From: Limnephilus marmoratus
Lineage: Eukaryota; Arthropoda; Insecta; Trichoptera; Limnephilidae
DNA length: 64,000 bases
Reading direction: 5' to 3'
Assembly: GCA_917880885.1 (NCBI GenBank)
Contig: OU862906.1
Coordinates: 59,624,665-59,688,664 of the forward strand
This document shows, one piece after another, positions 22,372 to 31,836 of this stretch (its first letter is position 1; every line of letters begins with the position of its first letter). The position numbers were made by a program, and so were the translations under genes. The notes under the pieces were generated by a model. The model made no database searches. It worked only from the letters and a program-made list of their open reading frames with translations, and was not told the DNA's origin.

Positions 22372-22568
22372 CGATAAAGGATTTTACAATAAGATCGATA
22401 ATTTTGAATCGTTCCCGAGCAAGACCGTATCGCTAACGTACAAACAACAGTTACGTCGAATAAATTAATAACACTTAGTCGTTATGAACTGTTTGTCAGT
22501 TGGCGATCTGTGGTATTGCTCGGGAACAATGATGGGTTACCGACATTATCAATAAAACCTTTATCTAG
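22372..22568. mobile_element. Fold-back MITE of about 200 bp
   Basis: Left CGATAAAGGATTTTACAATA and right (reverse-complemented) AGATAAAGGTTTTATTGATA pair. Further in, GTTCCCGAGCAAGACCGTAT pairs with GTTCCCGAGCAATACCACAG. The similarity covers most of both halves at roughly 70 percent by eye, so the whole element folds on itself. No coding sequence. Confidence 0.6.
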
Positions 22569-23050
22569 ATACCCATTTGATCTTAGATACACTTCCAGGG
22601 ATTATTTCTTCGGTGGCCTCTAATAAAGGTAATTTGTTCAATCTTTGTACGTAGATATGAGTACATAATGAAGTAATACCGTTTGTACTGATGAGAAATC
22701 ACGGGATTTTTCTCTTTCATAAATGTTATAAATTATTAAGTAAACCTAATTAAAAAGTATAACATATCTGTGGAAGATTTTTAGATTCCAATTCGTTTAC
22801 GAATAAATTAAATTTCGTTTTCTTACTGTCAATTATCAAATATAAAAATATATTAACTTTGCGGACACATTTTAGTCACTGTTTTTTCCTCTTCGTTTTA
22901 AATAGGTAAGCAGTTGTTTTGAACCTTTATTTCTAAATAAAAAAAATAAAAATTAAGACAAGCAATGATAAACTTTTGAATATTTCATCAAGGACATCGC
23001 TGTCAGAAGCACATTATTACACTAGTATATATTCACCAATATGAACCAAT
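22569..23050. other. No recognised feature
   Basis: AT-rich unique DNA between two mobile elements. Confidence 0.4.
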
Positions 23051-23478
23051 TTGGGAGGCGGGTGTGGTAACGCCGGCTCGGGAACCATCTATTGGATAAA
23101 ATCAACACCTCTGCCATAGGTCACCCCAAGTGGTTCGTTATATTTGGTGACTTAGCAGGAGTGCCCGGATTCATGGGGTGAGATTTGTCTGGATCTCGGC
23201 GGCGTATGCGTCTGCTCGCCAACGGCGTTCCTCGAGAGAGACTGGTTGAGTGAGTCCTTTTGATCTCTCCAGCAGGACTCTCTCGAAACATCGCCTTGCA
23301 CCGCAGTGAGAGGAATAGATTCATAAGTCCATCACTCCTGTACACAGTGACCCCTATTTTCACACACTTTCCACCCAAGAATTTTCTCTTCTTTCTTTCC
23401 CTATGACCCACCACACAACAACCACAAAGATGGAATTATTTTCTTCAGGGTCTCCTGCGTGGAACTTATGTAAAAAAA
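23051..23478 (+). mobile_element. Family C repeat, fullest uninterrupted copy (C4)
   Basis: It runs from TTGGGAGGCGGGTGTGG through CACCCCAAGTGGTTCG, GTGCCCGGATTCATGGGG, GGCGTATGCGTCTGC, CATCGCCTTGCACCGCAGTG and CACTCCTGTACACAGTG to the CT-rich segment and CTTATGTAAAAAAA. About 428 bp, no protein. Family-wide ATGT-poly(A) ends indicate retroposition. A minus-strand 97-codon frame crossing it is not a gene. Confidence 0.85.
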
Positions 23479-24465
23479 ATCCTAGGTTGTGTTATTTGGG
23501 TCAACTGTAATTGTGCGACCAGCTCTGGCATGAAGAATCTCCAGTCTTGCAGTTTTACCGCATTTAGGAGTAGTAATTATTGCCGATACTTCACCACTAT
23601 CAGGTATCTTGCAATTCCCATGAAATCATTAGCGGTAGAATAACCATATCGTATTGCTCTCATTATCAACACTACCTTAGCGTGAGTTGCTCACACACAA
23701 CATTACCAAGAAGTTCCGTATCTCCCAACTCTCCGCTCCCATTTAAAGCTCCGTAATGTTCAACGCAATTCGAGAGGCACATTTTTTCCCAGCTTAGTAC
23801 GACTCTTCGTGCTAACGTTCAAGCTTTAAGTACCGAGTAGAAAAGCAGTAATATCATTTTCTTATTTTCGCGCAGTTTCATTCATAATATTTGAACCCCG
23901 GCGGGTGCTTTCGCTGAAGAGTTTGGGGCGGGGCGGGGGTCGAGGCTGCTAGGGTGCGCTAAGTATGATTTTCATTACATCCCGAGGCAGCCGCCCCTTT
24001 GACCCGTGAAAACTTATTCCAAAGTATCAATCACTGACATGACCCATGCATAATGATTTTCTTGTTCACCCTTATCATTTGTCAGGGGCGTACTGTTATC
24101 TGCGGAAGGGGTCGGGCGCTTTTCAGAGGCCTGAAAGCACATTCGAATAATAATAAAAAAAATAACAGTTTTTGTTAGTAATTTTCGAAAAAAAACTATT
24201 CATTTTACTACCCTACTACCCAACCATGACGCTTTTTTTGCACTTTCCTAGAGCGTTTTGTCTTTTTACTTCAATCATTGTTATGTTCTTGGCACTCCAA
24301 CAGAAAGATTTTATATATGTACATTGAAAAGGTGCAACAAATAAAGTAAAATGATATGAATTTTTAAATAAAACTTTCATTTCTTCAAACACATAAAACC
24401 TTTTTTGTGGCACCATTTTAATTTTTTTTTGAATTAGGCAATTCACCCTAAACTGAGCGCTTGCG
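23479..24465. other. No recognised gene; GC-rich patch and shared segment
   Basis: 23900-24005 is unusually GC-rich (GGGGCGGGGCGGGGGTCGAG). CAGGGGCGTACTG at 24083 resembles a lone hAT end. AATTAGGCAATTCACCCTAA at about 24432 recurs near 50614 (AAATAGGCAATTCACCCTAA), so the DNA before the next element belongs to an unidentified repeat. Confidence 0.45.
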
Positions 24466-24630
24466 TAATTCAAAATTAATATAATATTACTTAGTTTTAA
24501 CCCTGTTTATTGTTTATAGAAGACCGACATGTTTCGTGAGCAATACTCTCTTCCGGGAAGAAAGTGTCGGTTTTTTATAAACAATAAATGTTGTTAAAAC
24601 GAAGTATCATAATCCATTAATTTTGAATTA
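24466..24630. mobile_element. Fold-back element HP3
   Basis: The arms 24466-24529 and 24565-24630 pair: TAATTCAAAATTAAT at the outside, TTTATTGTTTATA and ACCGACA towards the middle. The core reads ACCGACATGTTTCGTGAGC and TCTTCCGGGAAG. Read on the minus strand that gives CGGAAGAGAG and CACGAAACATGTCGG, a variant of the CTGAWGA / CGAAACCGGTCGG box found in HP4 and HP5. Confidence 0.7.
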
Positions 24631-25015
24631 AAACTTTAATAACTATCTGTAAACATAATTTTTTAAAGGTTAAAAAGTAACATTGCAGTGGGACTCTACC
24701 AAAAATTATGTAACTTTTCAAAATAAGAAATAGCAAAATAATCATTAAACGAACGCTATATGAATGAGTACCTATATTCAAACGGATTGCGAGCCTATAC
24801 TCGAGCCTATACTGGTGCCCTCACCCAAACGCCCAGTCATTGACAGTTGTTATTGAAGTAATAACCTTGCAGTTTATGAATTGTCTAGGTATATGCAAAC
24901 AACAATGTTAACTAAAATAAAGTTTTTGCTGTATGGAAACCTACTTTACACATTTATAAAAAAAACCATAGATAAAATTGCGAGAAACAATTAACAAAAA
25001 TTCTGCCTCAATATA
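24631..25015. other. No recognised feature
   Basis: AT-rich DNA with one near-duplicate pair (GCGAGCCTATACTCGAGCC and onward at 24788). Confidence 0.35.
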
Positions 25016-25226
25016 GGTTCACCTAGTGAGGCAGGCTATGCACAACTAAAAATACTGTATAACTATACTTCTCCTGTGTAACCTTTCTTACGTTACTTCC
25101 TATTTGTTCATTTTTCTGTACTGATTGATGTAATCTATTTGTAAACTACATTGAGCATGTAATTTTTTTAGTTATATTGTTGTTATTTCATTGAATAAAG
25201 ATTATTATTATTATTATTATTATATG
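25016..25226 (+). mobile_element. Non-LTR retrotransposon 3' UTR with (TTA)n tail
   Basis: It begins around CACCTAGTGAGGCAGGC, a motif also near the 3' end of family E, and ends TTGAATAAAGATTATTATTA in TTA repeats, as family F ends. Only UTR is present, so the family is uncertain. Confidence 0.6.
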
Positions 25227-25988
25227 TAAGCGTAATAAATGAAATCAAGAAAGGGTTGCGTGTGTGCATATGAAGAGCAGATGGACGGAGAAAGAAATGT
25301 CTGAAGAATTACCTGAAGCGTAAGAAAAAGGTCGCTGATGTCCTAGAAATATATGACACGATAAAAAGTATCAGCTTCTTGAGTCGGGTAACGTAAAAAG
25401 TTGAAATAACGTAAATATGGTGGAAGCCAGGAGCTTGTGCCAAGATTCAGTCTGCTTGCCCTTACAGGGAAATGGACATTATATTAGTTACAAACTACTC
25501 GAATTGTGTTGTTTCCTGATGGATACCCACACGAGGCAAAGTGTATCACTGTACATATATGTACTTCACACTCAATACTTCAAGCACAGGGAAAAACTTT
25601 TAAACTCAGCTTGCGCAAATATCACAATGAATTTGGTTTTATTACAACAGGTTTGAACTTTGAAGAGCGCCGGCATAAAAAAAACATACCATCCCATTCA
25701 GTGTTAATCTAAATAGACGACTCTTTTTGAGAGTTTTTATTTAATAAACGCATAAACACCAGACGGAACGCAATAACTAACGCTATCTATGAAGTTCGAT
25801 AATATTATAACTTCAGTCAAAAGCTACCAAGTGCCGAACTGCGAGAAAACAGAAAGAAAAGTACACAAACTCTGGCGATTGTTTCGAAATTTATAACACT
25901 AAGGAATTCCAATAATAGAGAACAAGCATCTGGAAACAAATTCGATAATATTTAAGAAATATGGGTAACTCATTAAATACTGCATGTA
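25227..25988. other. No recognised feature
   Basis: Two overlapping plus-strand frames (25417-25656, 25506-25712) have no motif. No repeat is recognised up to the mariner left end. Confidence 0.4.
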
Positions 25989-26906
25989 TTAGGTCCTTTC
26001 ATATGAAATTGGCGTTTTGTATGGGAGGAACATAAAGACGATTTTTTTTTAAATATAAAATATTTATTAAATCAAAGTATGTACCATTTCTATCTATGCA
26101 CTTTTGCCATCTCATAGGTAGTTCATCGATCCCTTTACTAAAAAAACCTTTCGGGCGGGAATCAATAAAATCTTTGAAAGCGGTTTGGACTGCCCCATCG
26201 AAGTTGAAATTTTTCCCTTGCAAGAAGTTATCCAAATTTCGAAAAATATGGTAATCTGTTGGGGCAAGGTCTGGAGAGTACGGTGGATGTCTTAGACATT
26301 CCAATTGAAGCTCCTCTAATTTGGAAGCCATCTGTTGTGCAGTGTGTAGTCTAGCGTTCTAACGCGCGTTTGTTGAATTGCTTCACTCAATTTGTGAGGT
26401 ACCCACCTTTCAAGCTTTTCACCTTCCCAATTTGCTTCAAGTGAATTAAAACAGTTTTATCACTAATACCGCAGCGTGCAGCTAACTCGGACGTGGTTTG
26501 CGATGGATCCGCTTCCACAATAGCCTTCAATTCTTCATTATCAACTTTGGTCTCCGGTCGAAATTTCCAGAACGAAAACGTTGGAACCAAAAACGCACTG
26601 TGTTTTCTTTTGCGGCACCGTCGCCATACACATCATTAATACTTCGAGCCGTTTCTACAGCACTGGTGCCACGGTGGAATTCGTACTCGTAAATAACGCG
26701 ATATTTTAAGTTTTCCATTTTGTAAACTAAGTGACGCAAAGAAAAAAAATAATTAAGGAAAAACAAATTAATTATAATTTTCGAAACACAAATACATGAG
26801 TAAATGGCTGTATAAATTTTAATTTGTAAATTCTAACCAAAGAGAAGATATTTGAGATCAAAGTTGCCAGTACGGCAAAACGGCAATTTCCTATGTAAGG
26901 ACCTAA
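25989..26906 (-). mobile_element. Internally deleted mariner transposon
   Basis: The terminal inverted repeats start TTAGGTCCTTTCATATG (left) and TTAGGTCCTTACATAGG (right, reverse-complemented), flanked by TA on both sides (25987-25988, 26907-26908). The transposase is on the minus strand. At about 918 bp it is some 350 bp shorter than a usual mariner. Both ends are well preserved, and so could be recognised by a transposase supplied elsewhere. Confidence 0.92.
25999..26766 (-). pseudogene. Mariner transposase, catalytic centre deleted
   Basis: The N-terminal part (26527-26766) carries the first helix-turn-helix, with GDGAAKENTVRFWFQRFRSG. The next piece (26387-26590) has ETKVDNEELKAIVEADPSQT and the second HTH. 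The C-terminal part (25999-26331) has LRHPPYSPDLAPTDYHIFRN, containing the last acidic residue, and ends with RWQKCIDRNG. The pieces lie in different frames. The stretch that should hold the first two catalytic aspartates is missing near 26335-26390. The family is mariner (D,D34D type); the protein is inactive. Confidence 0.92.
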
Positions 26907-26999
26907 TATTAATATAATTTGAAAGTTTGTTAGATCAGGTATGCATCCAATGCAAATTGCAATGGCTCTTGAATTTATAAAGCGTCAATAATTAATATA

Positions 27000-27225
27000 C
27001 AACAAGTGAAGAAGTATCTTGCATCTCATAATGTAGGGAAAGATTACCGGAAGACGGGGCCCTTTAAGAAGGAGAACATGATGGCTGAAAAACCTGAGAC
27101 AGTGGATTCGCCAGTCTACTGTAAAGCTGTTCCGGGCAGCAGTAAACAAAGTCCGCATATCCAACGTCCGTTGAACGGACAGAGCACGAGCAGAAGAAGA
27201 AGAAGAAGAAGAACGTTGTCGTACT
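27000..27225 (+). mobile_element. Non-LTR retrotransposon 3' end with (GAA)n tail
   Basis: One plus-strand frame reads WIRQSTVKLFRAAVNKVRIS and NVR before a stop, then a UTR and AGAAGAAGAAGAAG (27190-27212). Short C-terminal code followed by a trinucleotide tail fits an RTE- or I-type element. Only the last 200 bases are present. Confidence 0.5.
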
Positions 27226-27427
27226 GAATTGGCTTCTTTGATAATTTTATAAATATTTTAAATCCTGAAGTGAAAACAGAAATGGCACCGATGCGACGTG
27301 AATTACTTTTATGAATCTAAGAAAAGTTCTTTATTTCCATATTTCATATCACCCCATATCTCTGATTTCACAATGGTCATGTATGTAAATATTGTTTCGG
27401 GGAGAGAAAATATATTCAAAAGTCAAT

Positions 27428-27736
27428 TTGGTTGGGCAGGAATCTGGGAGTCAGTGCGTCCAGGAGTAACGGACGTATGAATCCAACTTCCTACTGCGGT
27501 GCAAGTCGATGTTCCGAGAAGGCCCTGCTAGAAAGATCAAAAAATCTCCTTCAACCAGTTTCTCCGTTCCGGCCTGCCACGCAGTCGTTGTGCAGCCGCC
27601 GCCAAAACCCCGGACAAACCATAGCCCGCACCCCTGCATCATGTCATCAAACGTAAGAACCTTGGGTTGACCTGTGGCAGAGGTGTTGATTATCCAATTA
27701 ATGATTCCCGGTACCCACATCCGCCTTCCAAATTGT
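27428..27736 (-). mobile_element. Family C repeat (copy C5), 3'-truncated
   Basis: In reverse orientation: GGAATCTGGGAGTCAGTGCG, GGAGTAACGGACGTATGAAT, ACTGCGGTGCAAGTCGATG, CCTGCCACGCAGTCGTTGTG and GGTTGACCTGTGGCAGAGG, ending CCGCCTTCCAAATTG. The GA-rich 3' part is missing, so the 3' half has been lost rather than the 5' end. For a retroposed copy this implies later deletion. Confidence 0.8.
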
Positions 27737-27840
27737 AACTAAAGGATTAAAAAACTTGTAGGGCCGAGTCTACAAGTCGTTTTTAAGTTTAAGAAAAGTT
27801 TGTTATTTAAAAAAAAAATAACAATTCATTAAATATCTGA

Positions 27841-27969
27841 AGTTAATTTTCACGTTCTGTGTAAGTTCTATTGAAGTTCTGTAATTATATCATTATACAC
27901 CAGTTTCTTCATAAAACTGAAATAATCACAGAACATGAATAGAACATTCACAGAACGTGAAAATAAACT
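27841..27969. mobile_element. Fold-back MITE (TTTTCACGTTCTGT arms)
   Basis: The arms 27841-27888 and 27922-27969 are 48 nt each with about six mismatches. They carry TTTTCACGTTCTGTG and two further GTTCT repeats within each arm. The 33-nt loop is AT-rich. The plus-strand frame starting at 27935 uses the right arm as its start and is not a gene. Confidence 0.75.
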
Positions 27970-28280
27970 TATAATATTTGATGAATTGTTCAAATTTTTT
28001 AAAACAACCCATCACAATACATTTACAATACATCGTTTGGGTGAAAGCACTTCGAAACAATTAGCTGATATTAACCCACCAATGAACGATTTTTTCAAAT
28101 TTGACCTAAAATATTCGAAAATGAAATTCGATTTTCTCGAAAAGGTGGGATATAATAAAAAAAATGTTCAAAAAATCGACTCCAAATTTGATTCGCCGGT
28201 TTCCCGCTAGTACTACGTGTTTCTGGACACCGTACATACAAATGTACACCGTGCGATCACGTTCTCTTATCCAGAAACCC

Positions 28281-28400
28281 ATGTATATGTCGCAGGCAAA
28301 TCGTAAAATTAGGCCGATCATGATGCGCCTGAGACACTTCACGAAGTAGCTAGGTACATCATGATCTGCCTGATTTTACAATCGGCCTACGACATATGCA
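28281..28400. mobile_element. Fold-back MITE (TATGTCG arms)
   Basis: The arms 28281-28331 and 28350-28400 pair over 51 nt with about ten differences: TATATGTCGCAGGC against CATATGTCGTAGGC, then GATCATGATG in both. The loop is about 18 nt. Non-coding. Confidence 0.7.
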
Positions 28401-28845
28401 TAAGTTGGTAATAACATTGCATTGTTAACGCTATTAGCAGTGTATAAATAAAGTATTTTTCCCAGAATACCGCCAAAAAAGTGCAGCAATTATACTATTT
28501 AGTACAGTTATTTTCTTCGTTCTCATTATTATTTTCTTTCCAAGGAAAATCCGATATGCCACAACGGTTTTTTCCAAGAAGCACTTCGACATTCTAATAT
28601 AATGCAAGTGTTCAGGACGGTGTTTGCTAACGAACAAGTATTTTAACCTTTAAGCCAGTACGTAAACTAAAATCAATAAGAGCGTGTTGTTGAATAGAGC
28701 TGCTGGATAAGTAGTCCAGCTACCTTTCTGATGCTCAATCTCTGTTCAACGAATTAAAGGAAGATTAAAGGTTCCCGAAATAGATCTTTGTGCTGTTGGA
28801 ATTTGTCTTCAATAGGCTAATATCAGTTGTGTGTCTGTCTTGAAT

Positions 28846-29275
28846 GAAGATAATATAAACGGCACTCAATCGAAAATCTGAAACAGAAAAAGATACGGTC
28901 TTGTCCAGGAATCGAACCCAGAGCCTTAGCCTTGTTGGGGCGGTGCTCTACCACTGAGTTAATAAGACCCTATCCGATTCGGTTACATTTAACTGTATCT
29001 ATTTCAATTTTACAAGAAAAACTCTACTTTTATAACTTTTGAAGGTTATTCCCATCAATGTAATATATCATTGAAGAAGAAGATAATAATAATAATCTAA
29101 ACGAAATTATGAAAGAGAACAAGACACAGAAAAACAGCAAAAGATAATGGTCGCAACTGGGATGGTTTTTCTGTGTCTTGTTCTCTTTCATATTTTCATT
29201 TAGATTATTATTATTATCTTCTTCTTCAATGATGTATCTATTTCGACTAAGAACTACCAACATTATCTTCATGTT
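28846..29275 (-). mobile_element. SINE-G with tRNA-like head, split by a fold-back SINE-J
   Basis: On the minus strand 28910-28982 reads as a tRNA-like unit: TTAACTCAGTGGTAGAGC (A box), GGGTTCGATTCC (B box), and an acceptor-like stem GGTCTT against AAGACC. The body continues with TTTTTCTGTTTCAGATTTTC. The upstream part resumes after the nested insertion, with CGACTAAGAACTACC at 29245, also found in the 9.4 kb copy. The head could be a recent tRNA derivative; a functional tRNA is unlikely inside a repeat. Confidence 0.75.
29006..29232. mobile_element. Fold-back SINE-J insertion with 12-bp TSD
   Basis: TGTATCTATTTC occurs at 28994-29005 and 29233-29244, giving a 12-bp target duplication. Inside, the arms 29067-29135 and 29165-29233 pair almost perfectly (GAAGAAGAAGATAATAATAA, then GAACAAGACACAGAAAAA). 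Sequence related to SINE-J at 35.3 and 44.75 kb is thus present twice in inverted orientation, suggesting twin-priming-like or inverted dimer insertion. Confidence 0.8.
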
Positions 29276-29279
29276 TTTT

Positions 29280-30540
29280 ACACTCATATTTGTATTTATT
29301 TATTTATTTATTCTTAGTACATTTACATTACAAAGGTATAATATATTGTCCTCCACACTAGAAGTTCACCTATGTTGTGGAGGACATTTTTCAGATTAAA
29401 TTATAAATTATAAATTGTGAATAGTAAAACAAAAGAGTGTTAATAGCTAATATAAAAAAGAGAAACAATAAAATCAAAATATAAAATCGACTTCAATTCG
29501 ACACAAATTATAAATTAAAAGTTAGAAAGATTGTAGCCAGTTTCTTATGTTTTTTTTAAATTCAATAATATTAGTTGTTTTATATTGTGTAGGAAGAGAA
29601 TTGTATAGTTTTATAGCTTGGTATCTGTAGTGTTTTTGTCCAAAGGATGTGTTTGTTTTTGGTATTTGTAGTTGGAGAGCATGTCTTGTTCTAGTATTGC
29701 GAGAGTTTTGTGAAATGTTAAATGTGGATAAGTTCTCGTAAAGGAAAGTTAGTATTTGTTTTGAATGTAATTTTTGAATTTTCAGCACTGGGAATTTTTC
29801 GAATATGATTGATGTGGGTGTTAGTATTGGTAACTTAAGTATTACTTTTATTAGGGTTTTCTGAGCTTTAAACAGTGTATTAATGTATTTTTTACTGGCA
29901 CAGCCCCAGGCAATAATGCCGTATTCCATTATGGATTGTGCAAGTGCGAGGTATATATTTTTTATATCACATATGTTTAAGATATTTCTCAAGTTTTTAA
30001 AAAAGTAAATCAACTTGTTTAGTTTTCCTATTACCGAATCTATATGATTATCCCATTTTATATAACGGTCGAAGTATATACCAAGATATTTAATATTTTC
30101 CGTTTGTATAATTGGGGGACAGTCGCATGGAGTTTGTGTTGATATATCAATGGTTGATTGACAGGAATGTATTTTAAGGTGGATGTTATTGGAGGGTTGG
30201 CCTCTCGAATTTATGCTGAAAGTTATGAATTTTGTTTTATCTATATTTAAAGTGAATAAGTTAGAGTCGAGCCATTTTTTAGTAATATTTAAACCAAGTT
30301 CTGCTTTTGGGGTTAATGTTTTCCAGTCTTTGGCCTTAAAGAGTAACACAGTGTCATCAGCAAAACTTATAATTTCTCCGTCTACTTGGAGGTGACACAG
30401 GTCATTAATATATATAAGGAATAGGATTGGACCAAGTACGCTGCCTTGGGGTACTCCGTAGGATACTTGTTCCTTGTCACTACATGTGTTTTCTATAGAG
30501 GTATACTGTGTGCAATTTCCCATATAGCTTTCAATTAATA
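29280..30540 (-). mobile_element. Family E non-LTR retrotransposon, 5'-truncated
   Basis: It includes the RT frame 29522-30523 and a 3' UTR that runs leftward to AATGTAAATGTACTAAGAAT and an (AAAT)n tail at 29296-29315. The same terminus stands alone at 50755-50845. The 5' side is truncated next to SINE-G at 30562. Confidence 0.85.
29522..30523 (-). CDS. Reverse transcriptase C-terminal half (family E)
   Basis: A 333-codon uninterrupted frame. It opens just before motif B with VSYGVPQGSVLGPILFLIYI, then SFADDTVLLFKAK (motif C, both aspartates present), NIKYLGIYFDRYIKWDNHI, KLIYFFKNLRNIL, AQSIMEYGIIAWGCASKKYI, and a C-terminal FGQKHYRYQAIKLYNSLP. Motifs 1 to A and the endonuclease are absent because of 5' truncation. 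The listed start is simply the first ATG. Jockey/CR1 group; the intact frame implies a fairly young copy. Confidence 0.88.
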   Translation of the reverse strand: MGNCTQYTSIENTCSDKEQVSYGVPQGSVLGPILFLIYINDLCHLQVDGEIISFADDTVLLFKAKDWKTLTPKAELGLNITKKWLDSNLFTLNIDKTKFITFSINSRGQPSNNIHLKIHSCQSTIDISTQTPCDCPPIIQTENIKYLGIYFDRYIKWDNHIDSVIGKLNKLIYFFKNLRNILNICDIKNIYLALAQSIMEYGIIAWGCASKKYINTLFKAQKTLIKVILKLPILTPTSIIFEKFPVLKIQKLHSKQILTFLYENLSTFNISQNSRNTRTRHALQLQIPKTNTSFGQKHYRYQAIKLYNSLPTQYKTTNIIEFKKNIRNWLQSF

Positions 30541-30561
30541 ATTAAGTATTGGCTGCTATCT

Positions 30562-30735
30562 TTACGTAGAGCACCGCGGCGGCAAGGCTCAGTTCCAGGG
30601 ATCGTTTCTTCGATGAAACCGAATCTTTTTCTGATTTTTTGTTTCAGATTTTCGATTGAGTGTCTCTAATATTGTCTTCATTAATTAAATAATATTACAA
30701 TTTGAGGTTTTATTCATTAAGATAGAAATAATAAA
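30562..30735 (+). mobile_element. SINE-G, plus orientation
   Basis: It starts within the tRNA-like head (GTAGAGCACCGCGGCGGCAA, CAGTTCCAGGGATCG), continues TTTTTGTTTCAGATTTTCGA and TTGAGTGTCTCTAATATTG, and ends in TTAATTAAATAATATTAC and an A-rich tail. The A box is truncated and the B box mutated. Confidence 0.65.
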
Positions 30736-31426
30736 AAAGTGAGAAAAGTTTCTTAACTTAGGTTCTTTTATTAGGAAAATATCGTTGATTTTTTTTGAAG
30801 CTTCGAATTGGAGGTGCTCATGATGATGTTACATTTAAAATACATTTGGTCAATATAATATTAATTATATAATACTTATTGTAGCCGTATACGACCACTT
30901 TCTTAAATACCATGAATAAAATATATTTAAGGAATATGTTTAAAATATGCCTAAAGTAATAAGGCAATTCCATCATTAACAATTTACTCTTTATTAAAGT
31001 ATGATATTGTACATGTTATAAAATGTTTAAAGATTAACAAAGTTTAAGTAAAGTAGTTAATTATAAGCACACCTATAAGGATTTCCATTCAGAACAAAGC
31101 TGGTCCCAAATTGCAACTGCCATCTGCAGAACACTTGATGTCATAAAGTTGCCAAGATATCGCAGGCATTGTTGCAAGACTTGCAAGGTGCTGGGAATAT
31201 AGTTCATTTTAAATAATAATGTACAATCTTGGTCTTATTCGGTGTTTTGCGGCTGTTTTCGTCATTATAAATATGTAATAGATTAAATTACTATTAATTA
31301 TTGTGTTATTCATATAAATCGCCAATTTTCAACATTTTCTTTCCTCACAAATGATATTATTCCAATAGGAATAAAAGCAAAAATAGTACAACACGTTTCC
31401 TAATACATAAAATCAACTGTTAAACT
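30736..31426. other. No recognised feature
   Basis: AT-rich DNA; no frame or repeat of note before the tandem array. Confidence 0.4.
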
Positions 31427-31836
31427 GAAGTTAGGTGTTGTTGTTCGTTATAATATTATATGTTTGGTCTATGTACTTGGATAGAGTAGGGTCAAGATTC
31501 GTAGAAAATGTATACATTTAATGAAATTAGGTGTTATTGCTCGTTATAATAACATATGAATGGTCTATGTACTTGGATAGGGTAGGGTCAAGGTTCGTTA
31601 AAAATTAATACATTTATAGAAGTTAGGTATTATTGGCGTTATTGCTCATTATAATAGTATGTTATATCTATGGTCTATGTAGGTTCTTGGATAGGGTAGG
31701 GCCAAGGTTGGTTGAAAATATATACTTTTAAAGAAGTTAGGTGTTATTGCTAATATAATATTATACTTACGGTCCATGTACTTGAATAGGGTTGCGCCAA
31801 GGTTCGTAGAAAATGTATACATTTTCTAAGAACCTT
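31427..31836. repeat. Four-unit tandem repeat of about 96-114 bp ending in a hairpin
   Basis: Units start at 31427, 31523, 31619 and 31733 with GAAGTTAGGTGTTATTGC-like text, and each contains CTATGTACTTGGATAGGGTA and CAAGGTTCGTAGAAAATGTA or variants. Unit 3 has a short insertion. The last unit runs into an inverted copy (AAGGTTCGTAGAAAATG against CATTTTCTAAGAACCTT), closing the array with a palindrome. Non-coding. Confidence 0.85.

Noticed and set aside
24083..24100. hAT left end (CAGGGGCGTACTG)
   Set aside because: No inverted partner found, so only noted as a possible orphan end.
27935..28210. 91-codon plus frame
   Set aside because: Its start is the right arm of a fold-back MITE; the rest has no motif.
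28910..28982. Functional tRNA gene on the minus strand
   Set aside because: A and B boxes and part of an acceptor stem are present, but the unit is embedded in a dispersed repeat and the anticodon arm is not convincing.
31427..31836. CRISPR-like array
   Set aside because: Units are about 100 bp and diverged with no separate spacers; a eukaryotic tandem repeat.
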